From assembly GCA_946807835.1 (NCBI GenBank), contig OX327695.1, positions 29,432,501 through 29,496,500 of the forward strand: a stretch of 64,000 nucleotides of DNA, written 5' to 3'. Within the stretch, counting starts at the first letter, position 1, and every line of letters starts with the position of its first letter. Both the position numbers and the translations under genes were made by a program. Under the pieces are notes generated by a model. That model made no database searches and was not told the origin of the DNA. It saw only the letters and a program-made list of their open reading frames with translations. This document shows positions 11,402 to 23,300 of this stretch, in pieces. This DNA is from Ailanthus altissimus (lineage: Eukaryota; Streptophyta; Magnoliopsida; Sapindales; Simaroubaceae).

Positions 11402-13303
11402 TCAAGCTTTTACATAGTCCATACCATTGCGTTTCCTTTTGTTAGACCTCGAGAAGAAGCACATTTCAACCCAACTCTTCTTCTGCTTAACTGGTTGTGT
11501 TTTAGTGTCTCTCTTTTCAACAAGTTCAGCCATGTACTTGACAACTGCCTGTCAAAGCCAAACAACAAGAATTAGTAATGGAATAGAAGGACAAAGTCTA
11601 GCCGCCCATTCAAAAGAATAAAGAATCACATCACCTGTGCACCCATTTCAGCTACATGTCTAGGAGGCACTTCTAGAGGATTTTCCTCCACGCAAAGGAC
11701 ACGCAGTCGTGTTAGCATCCTAAAAGAGTCTGGAAGCACCCGGATCTGGTTATTACTAATATCCAACTCTTCAAGCATCTCAAGGTTTCCAATAGATCTC
11801 GGCAGGGAACGCAGATCAGCAAAATTGTTTCCTATGTTCATCTTGACAAGTGTTGTGGCAAAACACAAGCTCTCAGGCACTGACTCAAGCTCATTAAAAC
11901 TTACATCAAGCTCCCTTAGACTTGACAAAGACGACATAGTTGTAGGCAACTGTTTAATGTTATTATAACGGACCGACAAAACCTCTAGCGTGTTAATCTT
12001 CCCTACAGCTTCTGGAAGGGCTTTAAGCCGGTTATACTCAGCACGAAGCTCCCTAAGAGAAGAACATTGACCAATAGTATGCGGAAGTTCTTCAAGGTCA
12101 TTTGTCTCCACAATCAACTTCTTAAGACTAACGAGTGAACCTATCGAATCAGGGAGCGTAGATAGACGATTTGAACTCAAATCAAGCTCTTCAAGGCATA
12201 CCAATCTGCTAATTGTACCCGGCAGAGCTGACAACTGATTTCCCCTCAGATCTAAACAGACCAAACTAAGCAGATCTCCAATGGAATCCGGGAGTTCTAC
12301 AATCCTGTTGGAGTGCAAATCCAACTTCACCAATGAAGAAAGACCCCCAATTGTGGGTGGTAAGGCCACAATCCGATTCTCAGACAAATCTAGAGAAGTC
12401 AAACTCGATAGTTTTCCAATTGATTCAGGAAGCCATTCAATGTTATCCATCAACTTGTTTTGAAGATTGAGATCTCGAGTCCCTTTCTTTGATGAAACCT
12501 CAATCAAACTAGCCAACTTAATTAAACTCAACTTCTCACCCTCTTGACCTACACAGTACATTTTATAAATATCATCATTTGAACTTTACTCTAAACTCTA
12601 AATCCCATTCAAGACATACAATTAAAACAATCAGGAAAAACAATCAAAGCTGACCTGAAACGGCACTCGATTTTAAAGTGGAATCGAGTATCTGAGGCGT
12701 GGATGAAACCAGGGTTCCAACTCCATCAGAATAAAACGAAGACTTGGCCTTCTTCACATAACTATCATCTCTAGTAAACAATTCCGTTTTCCCAGTCTCC
12801 TTTCCAGAGTAATACAAACTCGTAGTCGAACTCTTGTCATTATTATGACTATTGTTACGGCTACTTACAGCAGCTGCAGTTGAAGTTGGCTTACTCTTAA
12901 CCGTCGAAGCGGAACCAGCGGCGGAAGACTTGTTATAATTAGAATTAGATGAAGAAGAAGATGAAGGGAGACAATTCGAAGCTCTCTGAATCAATTCATC
13001 GAACAGAGCGTGAACATTTTCGAGATCGAGCAATTTCACGGCCTCGCGCTTCTGCTCTTTGCTCTGAAAGTACACCAAGTTCTTCTGCATCTCTTGTAAG
13101 ATAAAGAACAGCTCTTCCGGCACGTCGTGACTTTTCGTCTGCCTCGCTATGGCGTCCACTCTCGCTTGATCTTCCTTCTCCACATTCAGAATCAACGCCC
13201 TCGCCGCCTCCACTTCGTCGATCCCCGGCCTCGCTGGTAACGATTTGTGAATTCTCATAATCTCTTCCACCAAATCATCTATCGTTTGCAAACGAGTCTC
13301 CAT
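11402..13303 (-). CDS. Plant intracellular Ras-group-related LRR protein (PIRL4/PIRL5 type)
   Basis: PIRLs are plant-specific cytoplasmic leucine-rich-repeat proteins related to animal Ras-binding LRR proteins. They probably act as protein-interaction scaffolds, and exact partners are unknown. Three exons: 13303-12655, 12548-11635 and 11548-11402, giving 569 residues. The N-terminal region (1-230) begins METRLQTIDDLVEEIMRIHK and holds LPARPGIDEVEAARALI, then a low-complexity Ser/Asn segment. About eleven LRRs of the xLPxxIGxLxxLxxLDLxxN type run from about residue 245 to 510, including VRYNNIKQLPTTMSSL and FNELESVPESLCFATTLV, which I recall as nearly invariant in PIRL4/5. The C-terminus has KKSWVEMCFFSRSNKRKR. 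I chose ATG 13303 because METRL aligns with relatives. An in-frame ATG at 13354 would add a Lys/Glu-rich stretch. No damage is visible. Confidence 0.93.
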
Positions 13304-14700
13304 TTCTCTTCTCTCTCCTTTCTCCTCCTCCTTGTTTTTTTTTTGAATTTTCACGATATAGAATTGAATTCAATTTTTTTTTTAAAAAAATGCTGATAAT
13401 AAAATCAGTTTCTAAGCCGAGGCAGGATTCCAGCTAATTCCATGCGCGCTATGTGATGTTTCTTCAGCTTCTGCTTTGCCGGATTCTGAATTTCTTTTTG
13501 TTACATTTAATATATATTTTTGGATTTCGATTTTCGACTTATTTAAATTGGTGATAACGTGATAGCAAATTTTTTTTTTTTTTGACCTTTTTCTGATAAT
13601 TTGGTTTAAATTCCATGAAATTGATAATGACTGATCGGTTATCAACAAGATCTACTAACCCGTCACTTGTCATCGACCACCTTCTCTATTCAATTCCAGA
13701 TATGTCCCTGATTTCTTCCGGATATCACATGATTGCCACTGTCTTACCTCCTTTATGGAAATTTTTCGAACCGTTTTGCCTTTAACCGTATTCTAAGTAG
13801 TAAGCATTGGTGAATAATCAATACGAGCCCGCCGCGTATTCGGATGACGTCAAAAGTATTATTACTTTAATAAAAAAACAGATATAAAACGGGATTATCA
13901 TAATCATCGATTTCACACCGTAGATTGATAACGACCTTATGATTTCGGAGACCATCAACGGTGCTTATTCATCCTTATACAAAATCCCATCCGAATCCCT
14001 TTTTTTTATAAATAATTAAAACAAGAGAGGATGATTACATGATTACTGATTACATCATAATCATAAAATTATCATGAGATGGTGCGAGACACGAGGGCAT
14101 GGGGAATGGGGGGCCGTCATGTAAATTAAAAATAATTTCTCCCGGGGGGCCATGATGGTAAAATCACAGGGCCGTCACGTTCTAAAATCAGTTTTAGGTT
14201 ACACAGAGCTCAACTGACAAATAAATGCTTAAGGGGGACAGATGTCGAGAGAAGAATGGAGAACGTGTTGGGAAGAGGGTACAGAAAGTGTATCCAACTG
14301 TATTCCAGCTGGCAAAATTGGTTATGGCGCCCAGCGAGTCGGAATCAGTGATCGTGCTCGTGCTTGCTCACCCCATAACCGTTTCTCGGGGGGTGGTGGT
14401 TTGGCTTTCATTAACAGGCTGCTAACAGCTACTTTTTGAGGGACGAGGGTGGTTTCGTGAATTAAGAAAAGAGGATAGAGATGGGGGGAGCTATTATGAG
14501 CAAAGCCCTCTCTCACGTGCTCTGCCGTTAACTGTCTCGTACCAGACTACAACTGACCACGACTGCTACCTCCTCCCAGCAGTCCATTTCCATTTCTTGC
14601 ATATGCATCCATTCCCCTCACTGTTTTCTTGTTTCCTCTCCTTTATTATTATTTTTTAAATATTATTTCAATATTTTTATTAAATTATAAAATAATATAA
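13304..14700. other. PIRL upstream region and GC-richer spacer
   Basis: The PIRL promoter lies just right of 13303. A perfect TGACGTCA palindrome (bZIP/TGA-type site) is at 13845-13852, about 540 bases upstream of the PIRL start. At 14090-14185 the motif GGGCCGTCA/GGGGCCATGATG occurs three times in both orientations. A G-box core CACGTG lies near 14514. Overlapping frames at 14225-14516 have no recognisable product. Confidence 0.4.
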
Positions 14701-15880
14701 TAAATAATTTTAAAAAATATACTATTTTATAAATCAATAATTATTTAATACATTCATTTTAAATTAAAATTAAAAAATATAATATTACATTTTATTTTTA
14801 TATGAGTTGTAATTTACTTATATTTACAATTCGATCATTATCCAAATTTTCAGGTTAAATTTAACTAATATTATTATATTTTAAAATTTAATTTCATTTC
14901 AAGTAATTCGACTTCCAATTTTACAACTATTAAACTAATAATTATGTTTTTTTTATACTATCCGATTAGTCATTAGTGTACGAGAAAAAAATAGAATATA
15001 AATTGAAAAATATGGTAATATTCTTTTCAATTTCTTCTCATTTTTTACATCGAATTATTATTAATTTTTTTATTTTCATATTTCAAAGTGGAGGAGTAAG
15101 GTATCGATCATCCAATCTTATGGAGTGATTAGCGATAAAAATAATATAACATTACTATTTTAACAAGTATTTTTTAATTAAAGTTTAAAAAAAAAAGTGC
15201 AATATATTTTTTTTGTAAAAAATAATAATTTAGATTTGAGGGACTATGGCAAATTGATCAATTTGAAACGCGAAAAGGTTTTTTTTTTTAATGATTTTGA
15301 AAACGTTTTTTTTTTCCTTTTTCAGTACCAATGTACTTCCAGAGCAGACTCTTTGTAATCCAAGTAACTAGATTTGGAGACGAAAGGAAAAGTTGTGATT
15401 GGAAGTTGAAGTTGTTTGACGGAATAGAAAAAGGAATCCAGTGGTTAGAGACGTGACAAGCGAATCAAGACTAAGAATGGCGAAACAAATAACCCGATTG
15501 AATTCGCCTCGAATCCAAGCAAGGTCTAATCAAATTTTAGTGCATTTAATTCGTATTTGATTTGTTTCTAATTAATATCTAATGCGAATACTTAAATTTA
15601 ACTCAAAATTCGATTCGTTTTATTTTTTTGTTTTATTTGATAAATTTATTAACTTAAATTATAAAAAAAATTGATAACAATACATTATACATATTTATAT
15701 AAAATAAAAAAACATAGTCCAAATAAAGTACATTTAAGCACGTTATAAAAAAAACCCACAAATTAAATCCTTAATAGTATTCAATAAATTTATCAAAAGT
15801 AAATAACTACAAACAATTCAATCTATCTAAAATTCATTTAAGCAAATTACAAAACTTAAAATACATCTGTAAATAAAGTC
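14641..15880. other. AT-rich spacer
   Basis: Strongly AT-rich with long A and T runs and no open frame of interest. I see no gene or clear element. Confidence 0.4.
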
Positions 15881-15884
15881 TTGT

Positions 15885-16750
15885 AATTTTTTTTGTAGGT
15901 TTTATGAATATTAATTGGTTGTTATACTTTATATTTTAGTTGTTGCAAAAGTAATAAATTGTATATTCCTTAGATTCCAATCTTATATGAATTAAAATTG
16001 AGTTCGTATTTTATTGAAATTCATCTAATTCAATAATATAAACAATATCGAATTATAAATAAATTGACAAATTAAGGTGTTTAAATCTTATTTCGATTCG
16101 AGCATGGGGGATCAGCCAAGTTGGCCCCCCAATGTCTCATATCCCCACCTGGGTTCGACCCCCCCTCCCCCCCAGGTGGTGCGGAAATGTTGAAAATTAT
16201 TGTAATCCCCCCATTCAAAAAAAAAAAAATCTTATTTCGATTCATATAATTATTTGTAAAATTATATTTGACTAACGGATTAGATGTTTGAATTTTAATT
16301 TGATTGTTTAATTATATATAAATTCATATTTGATTTCATTTATTATTGGAATGTTTTTTTTAATTCATTTCTACTAAATGTAACTCTATTAAACAAAATT
16401 ATATATATAATTTTTTAATTTTTTTTTTAGGTTTTGTGAATATTAATTGGTTGTTATATTTTTATATTTTAATTGTTACAAAAGTAATAAATTATATATT
16501 CATTAGATTCCAATCTTATATGAAATATAAATGAATTCATATTTTTTTGAAATTCATCTAATTAGTAATATAAACAATATCGAATTATAAATGAATTGAC
16601 GAATTAAGTATTTGTAAAATTATATTTGACTAACGAATTAGATGTTAAAATTTTAATTTGATTGTTTAATTATTTATAAATTCATATTTGGTTTTATTTA
16701 TTATTGGAGTAATTTTTTTTAATTCACATCTACTAAATGTAACTCTATTA
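15885..16750. repeat. Tandem duplication, first copy interrupted by a SINE
   Basis: Copy 1 is at about 15885-16083 plus 16244-16400, and copy 2 at about 16425-16750. Shared strings include 'ATGAATATTAATTGGTTGTT', 'TTAGATTCCAATCTTATATG', 'AATATAAACAATATCGAATT', 'TATTTGACTAACG' and 'CTACTAAATGTAACTCTATT'. Copy 1 contains the SINE at 16100-16228. Copy 2 lacks both the SINE and about 30 bases around the insertion site. It is non-coding. Confidence 0.8.
16083..16243 (+). mobile_element. tRNA-derived SINE with 15-17-base target-site duplication
   Basis: The body at 16100-16228 begins GAGCATGGGGGATCAGCC, carries the B box GGTTCGACCCC at about 16153 and ends in a run of A (16217-16229). The flanking repeat AAATCTTATTTCGATTC is at 16083-16099 and ATCTTATTTCGATTC, continuous with the A tail, at 16229-16243. 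The perfect duplication indicates a relatively young insertion. It differs in sequence from the SINE at 8.0 kb. Confidence 0.88.
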
Positions 16751-18600
16751 AATAAAATTGTGATTTATATTGACACTTTCTAATTTTATACTGGGACTTA
16801 TAATAAATATATATATTTAAAGTAAAGGTGGCAAAATAGGTTACGACATAATTATTTGACATGAATTTAACATATTTAAAGCGAATATGAATATAAAATA
16901 TTAACATAATTAATAAAATTGGTTGAATTTATGTTATCTGTTTATTATCTGTGTCAAATACGTGTTTGAAGTGTACAATTTACTAATTCATTTAAGTCCT
17001 ATTTAATAGATGAATCATATTCATTTTAATTCATGTATTTATTTGTTTAAGTCACGTTTCATAAATGAATTAAATATTTCGTATAAACAAATCAAATTAT
17101 GAGTTATTATTCGTTTAAACGAATCGAATCGTGTATAATTATATAAACAAACTAAATTTGAGTTATTTATTTAAACATATATAATCGTGTCATGTAATTT
17201 AAATATAAAATAAATTAAATATATATTTAAATATTTTATTTATTTAATAAACGAATCATATATAAATATAATAAAATTTTATTAATATCATATATTAATA
17301 CGACACGGATAAAATTTATTTACAAAAATTATCTCCCATAATTTAAATACAAAAATCTCAGCTGCTAGGGCAACGGGTTTCAATTAAATTTGGTACCGCT
17401 TTTGTGGCTCTCAAAAGTTTAAAACTCACCACGGAAAATATTTTTAATACCTAATTTGTCCAACCTTTATTATATTTCTCTTCCTCCTTGTTGGACGGGC
17501 TTGTAATTAGCATGTAATAATAGTGATGATTGGATTTCTTTTTCTTTAAAAATGTAGATACCGATTACTATATATATATATATATATATAGGATATAGCT
17601 TATCGGGAATAGTCCTTGGGCGGGTTGCCGAGTGCCGATGCATTGATCATGCGCCAAAAAATTGTGAAAGTAAGGCAGTAACATTAACGTAGGTACTGAA
17701 GAAAATTTTGAAGGCTAATTTTTATTTATTTAAAGAATGCTACGATTGACGGATTTGATTTAAAGGTAGCGATTGATATAAATAATTTCAACTACCGTTG
17801 ATTCTATTTGCAAAAGTAGTATTTGTGTATTTGTTTATTTAGGCATTGAAGTTCCTCCGATACAAAACATCCACGTTAAGTATCAGTTTGTCATTTGCGT
17901 CTTCATCAATTGAGGTAAATGTATCATCAAGCTCAAGTTAATAAAATACTCTGACAAAAGTCAGTGTTTACTCAATAAATTAGTGTTTGTTAAAAAAAGA
18001 AGCTCGATCGAGTTAGTATTTATTTGGCAAATTAATGTTCGAAAATAGAATACTGTGTGAAATGGAGAATGCTTGTGAGAACAAGCAAGATTGTAATTAC
18101 TGATAAATGAATTGAATTAAATTGTGTATTTGAACGAATGCATGATTAAATAATAATCATGTCTATTTATAATGTGTGAGTTCAAATTCATTTATGAGTA
18201 CGAATCATAATTAACATCAATTACATTCTTATTAGGTGATATTTTGTGGTATTTGAGATGGTTTATAATATTTTTATTATTAAAACTCATAAATATTAAT
18301 GTAAATAAAAGTAGAAATTATAATTTAATCTATCCCTAATTTTCTATGAAATCTTTTATCTATTTGTAAAAGTTTATGAGTTGTTAGTTCTGTGTTACTT
18401 GTTTGTTGGGCGCGATTTCCTAGACCTTTGAATCGCTTGGACTCCCTCACTCCAAAGACCTAAACCGCTTTGTTAATTGGGCTGCTTAGGCACGAATTGG
18501 TTGAGCTGTCCAAGTAATAGCCCAACAGTCATCAATTGACAAAGAACCTGCAAAATTCATAATTTAAGAATCATGATCAAAAGTTAAAACGAAAAGTTGT
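16750..18600. other. Very AT-rich spacer with degenerate repeat and TA microsatellite
   Basis: The interval 16820-17320 opens with 'GGTGGCAAAATAGGTTACGA' and closes with 'ATACGACACGGATAAAATT'. This arrangement is typical of a common decayed plant repeat, but I cannot name it. A (TA)n tract lies at about 17570-17590. No gene was found. Confidence 0.4.
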
Positions 18601-19880
18601 AGCACTGGTTATAATTTATCTCTGTCATCTGAAAAAGTCATGGTTGATATCATCGTTGACAAGTTACAATGGATATGGGATCTTCGTCAGGCAATTCAGC
18701 AAGGGCTTCCGAGTCTGAGACAAAGGCAGGCACTTTTGGGAAACACACAATGGGTGAGTATGTCTCTCGCCCATTGTCAATCAATCAGTGCCCCAAATCC
18801 CAATATTATGCTGCTGATTGGCCGAATCGAATCTGCGTGAACTTGGTTGGTTCTCGCCGTCGTTGCTCAATGCATTGGGCGCTATCAGCACGCGCCATTG
18901 TCTCAATATGCTGGCGCTGCCCCCTCCCTCTCCTTATCTTGAGCATTAACTTCATTCTTGTTTTTCGTTCACCTTATGAAGAACACAATAACGGATAACC
19001 TGCGAGAGATTTAGTGATTTTAAATGCCTGTGTGTTGAGCTCTGTTGACGTGGCTGCCAACTTGGTGAGAGGACCAGTGGATTCGCACCACGTGGCGGTG
19101 TTAGTTAAAGTTTCTTAATGCATTTAAAATCAGTTATCGGGGCATCTTTCAAAAAGCCTTTTTTTTTGGGAGTGGTTGTTAACTTTTTTCTTTGGGTAGT
19201 TCTTTCATCTTTGGAATCTCCCTAATTCAAATTCTAAGCAAATTCCGAGAATTCCAATCAAAATTCATATTAGATTACGGTTTGTTCTTCATACATATTA
19301 GATTCATATCAGGGCACGAACATATATATATACCAAGTAATTTAGATTTGTCTAGTACTAATAGTAGTAACAGTAGTGTAATTGAGTTATTATTTATAAA
19401 TTATTAAATTAGATGATAAAAAATTGTACTTGCATTAGTGGTACCAATATTAAAGAGTTTGCAATGCTTTCGAATCTTTCATCTCCTATGTCAAAAATTA
19501 GATAACAAAAAATTAATCTAAAAAATATTGAATTTTTTTTTCCAATTTTCTTCTAAAATCTTCCTATAGTCTTGCCTTTTGTTTTACTTAACATATTTAA
19601 TTTTGCGAGTAAGATAGAACTAATCAAATGTAATGAATGTTTGATCTAAATTAAAAATTTAGATCAATGTTTTCTATTTTAGTCCTAGAATTAAAATCTA
19701 AAACATATTCCAATTTCTTTCTAAATAAGGGCAATACTATAATAATCCTTTTTTTATAGAAAGATTATAATAATCCATTTTGACCAAATGCAAAAACAGG
19801 CGCGAAATCGGACATAATTATAATTTGAAGAAACGTTAGGGCAAAAAAAGAAATAAAGGGAAATACGAGTCCTTAAATGA
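18600..19880. other. Spacer upstream of RRN3 with an orphan open frame and ACGT motifs
   Basis: A 109-codon frame at 18669-18998 begins MDMGSSSGNSARASESETK but resembles nothing I know. TGACGTGGC at about 19046-19054 and the palindrome CCACGTGG at about 19088-19095 are bZIP-type sites (UPR-element-like and G box). They lie about 850 bases before the RRN3 TATA box and may belong to RRN3 or to an unseen or lost gene. Confidence 0.35.
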
Positions 19881-19904
19881 AAATAGAAGAAGTAGAGTGA
19901 TAGG

Positions 19905-19912
19905 TATAAAAG
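19905..19912 (+). promoter_or_regulatory. TATA box of RRN3
   Basis: TATAAAAG at 19905-19912 lies about 490 bases before the RRN3 ATG. A transcript from about 19937 would have an untranslated exon ending at about 20128 (donor GTAAGA) and a leader intron of about 20129-20392 (acceptor GATCAG), placing the ATG five bases into the second exon. Confidence 0.55.
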
Positions 19913-20396
19913 GACACTGCTTCATGCCAAACCCTCGCTTTGCTTTCTCGTTCTTCTCTGTTCCCAGCCGACAGGAGGAATAAGAAGAAAGAAAGCCCTT
20001 TAGCGCACACCAAGTCACCGTCGTTTCATCTTTATCGCTTGATAATTTCTATAGCATCACGCAGTAGCGACTGAGAGCCGCGGGCGCGTCCTCCGGCAGT
20101 TTTAGTAACTGACGTTAGCTCATTACTTGTAAGATATTAGTATCTGAATTTTATCACAAAAAAAACAAAAAAAAAACGATGCCGTTTTATTCAGTTTCCT
20201 AGTTAATTTTATACCGGAATTGTTGAATTTTACTAATTTAATTACTGCAAATAGGCTTCAGATATATTTTTTTAGTTAAATAATTTCTTAATTTAGCATC
20301 ATAGTAAATTATCTTTTAATTATGAATATGCTATCATGGTCATGATTAGTAGTTGATGTTTTACGGTTTGGATTGGGTTTCGGTGTGATCAGGACC

Positions 20397-23300
20397 ATGG
20401 GAATGGAATTACCAAGAGAATACACTGAATCTCATGAGATGGAGGATGCTAGTATTAGTGACTTGGAGTTAGTCTACCATGTAAGGGAAGCCCTCACAGC
20501 TGTCCATTCCGTAAGTGTTTCGACACCTTGGAAATTAGCTTACTGTTGCTTCATTTATATGCTCATGTTGCAAATAATAAGACTTTTGTGGCAATATAAT
20601 AGTTGTTATAAAAAGCTGATTTTGTTTTGGGATATAGGGTGATAGTGACAATTATAACCAACTTGTTGCGGTTATGCACCTTTCTGGACGTCTTGATCCT
20701 GACAACAGGGCTCTGCTTGAGGTAGGCTCTTCACTTGGTTTCTTGACTGATGGTGAGCTCATTTTTTGTTTAGTATTAAGTTCCATTTTTTTTCGATAAC
20801 TTGACAGACAAGTCTGAAGGCATTATCTGGAGCGGTTTCTTATATAGACATGGTCCACCACGACTCTCTTCTAGCTTCTGTAAGTTTTTTTTTTAAATGG
20901 ATTTATGTGTTTATTTAGTGCTTGTTTGGTGTTACCAGAGTGTTATCTTTTTCATAATCAAGTCCTTTTCAGATTTTTGGAATGAGCATGTGGAACTATG
21001 ACCCTGATGTGATGGATGCATTGAAAAGCCTTATTATAGCCTTGGTATGCGAGTTTTAAAATCACCTGCATTTGATATTCTTAGAATGGATTGGTGCGCG
21101 TATCCTTTATGGCTTCATGATTAATGTTATTCTTTATCATTTTCAGGCTGCTTTGAATGGAAAATATGTTGATTCGTGTTTAACTATGCTCATCAGCAAT
21201 TTTACTCCCCCAAGTTATATCCTAGATAAATTAACAGAGCCGCAGGGTATTGAAAGAAAGCACCAAGTTCTTTCTCGGGTGCATGCAGCCTTGAAACACA
21301 TTGCTGATTTAGTGCCTCTTGCACCACTGAGATTATTGCCCATAGTTATACAAAAAATGCCGACGGTCCATAATAAGCATGAACGAGTAAGTCTGATATG
21401 ATCCTTTCAATTTGGAAAATTGGATTTCTCAAATAAATATTTTATTGTCTAAATCAGTCATATCAGATGTGTCTGCGAATCTAGTCTCCATTTTGTGTGG
21501 TCATCTCTGGCAATTGAACAACATTGGTTGTCCATGTCTCCTTCCTCCTTAATGAAGCTTTAGACGTCAACTTTTCTTGTGGACACATCAAATTGCTAAT
21601 CAAGTGCCCTTTGCTAGTGACATATAAGTTAAGTTGAATTAGTCAACCTCAAAGTGTTCATCTAGAAGTTGGGTGTTGTGCTATTATAGCATGCTTCGCA
21701 AACATGAGTGCCTTTTTTATCATTCCCACTGTGCTGAAATTATTTAGTGTGCCACCTTGAGTACACATCAGTTCTCTGACTTTGGATAACCCATGTGTTG
21801 CAAAAACCACTATGTACTTGTTGCTCCGAGTTAAATCTTATCCCTGGATCCTTTATTCATGCATTTTATTATTCTAATCTTATTTATAACCACAACTTCA
21901 TGATATTTATCAGCTGTCTTCCTTCTCAAGTTCTCTACTCTTTGTATCAGAAATTGTGGGATGGGAGAATTATGATTTATCCATCTCTTTCTGTAGTTGA
22001 AGATGATTGTAATATATGCGGAGAACATGCTAAAGCTGGAGAGTGGTGCAATGGGAGAACTTGTCAGAAGCACAATACTTATGTTGCTGGTGGATAGGCT
22101 GATAGATTTGGATGTAAGTTTGAAGGAATTGCTTTGTAAATTATTGCCTGACTATATTTTTGCATTTATATGTACGATTTATTTGGTGAAACTTCTTATA
22201 GGTGGAGATTGGATGGGATGGCATGTTATATGAAGACTCTAGTAAAGGAATATTTGAGATGGAGTTAGAAGATGTTGAAGAGGCTGCAGATGATGCTGAC
22301 CAAGATGGTGGTGAGGTACAATCAGCAAATCTTTATTTTTGGCATAGTCCCTATTTTCCTATCAGCATCTAAAACAGAAAAGTTACAACAGGTTCAGACT
22401 GTTGGAAATGGTTAACTGTATGCTGCTGAAGTTTCTACACAAAAAAAAAAAAAACTGTAGAAGTTCCTTTTGTTAAAAAAAAGGTCAAAGACATACATAG
22501 TGTGCCCTGAAGCAAGTTGGTAGATATTTCACTGAAAAGAACATTTGATTGTTAGCATATCTGTCCTCACATTCACATCAAATATATATTGTCATAACCT
22601 TATTATAAACTAAAGTGAGGTGCTTTTTTGTAGCTTCAAAGTGGGGCTTTAAGTCGGAAGAGTTTAACGGGAAACATAATTGCTGAATTATTAGATAGCT
22701 TGATGGTGCTCACTTTTGAGCATCTCGAATCATGTGAAGCTGCAGGCCGTTTGACCGAGGTATTTTCTGGAATCATATTTCCTTAGCTTGCTCTCGGTGT
22801 CCTCTCTGTGGATTGTTTTTGAAAGAACTATTAATTTTTGTGGTTAGGTATTTGAAATTCTTCTCCAGTCATTCCAGAAAACAGTCCTGAATGCATACAA
22901 GTCGAAGTTTGCTCAGGTACCACTTAAGTTATCTTCATATTTCTTGTTTTGGTGTACTTATAGATGTTAATGTATACATTTTTTTGGTCTATAGTTTCTC
23001 ATTATTTAGTGGTGGTTTTACTAGCTTTCTTTTTGCATTTTATTTTTATTTTTGTTTAAATATCCTGCTTATTTTGTGCTTGAGGCATTTGTCACCTTTT
23101 GATTGCAGTTTGTTATGTTTTATGCCTCTGCATTGGATCCTGAAAACTGTGGCATGAGATTTGCCACAATGCTTGCAGATAAGTTTGTTAACGGTCCAGA
23201 CCTACTCACCAGGTAACTTCTATTTGCAAATTTTTGAAATGCCATGGTTTTATCATTTGGAGGGAGTAATTTAATTGCTCTTGTCATCTTATCTAGTGCT

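Noticed and set aside
13304..13354. Upstream in-frame start for PIRL (MKIQKKNKEEEKGERRE)
   Set aside because: The extension is low-complexity purine-derived sequence in the expected leader, and METRLQTIDD fits the known start of relatives.
14225..14516. Three overlapping open frames in a GC-richer patch
   Set aside because: No family resemblance, conflicting frames on both strands, and no splice partners; composition alone explains the open frames.
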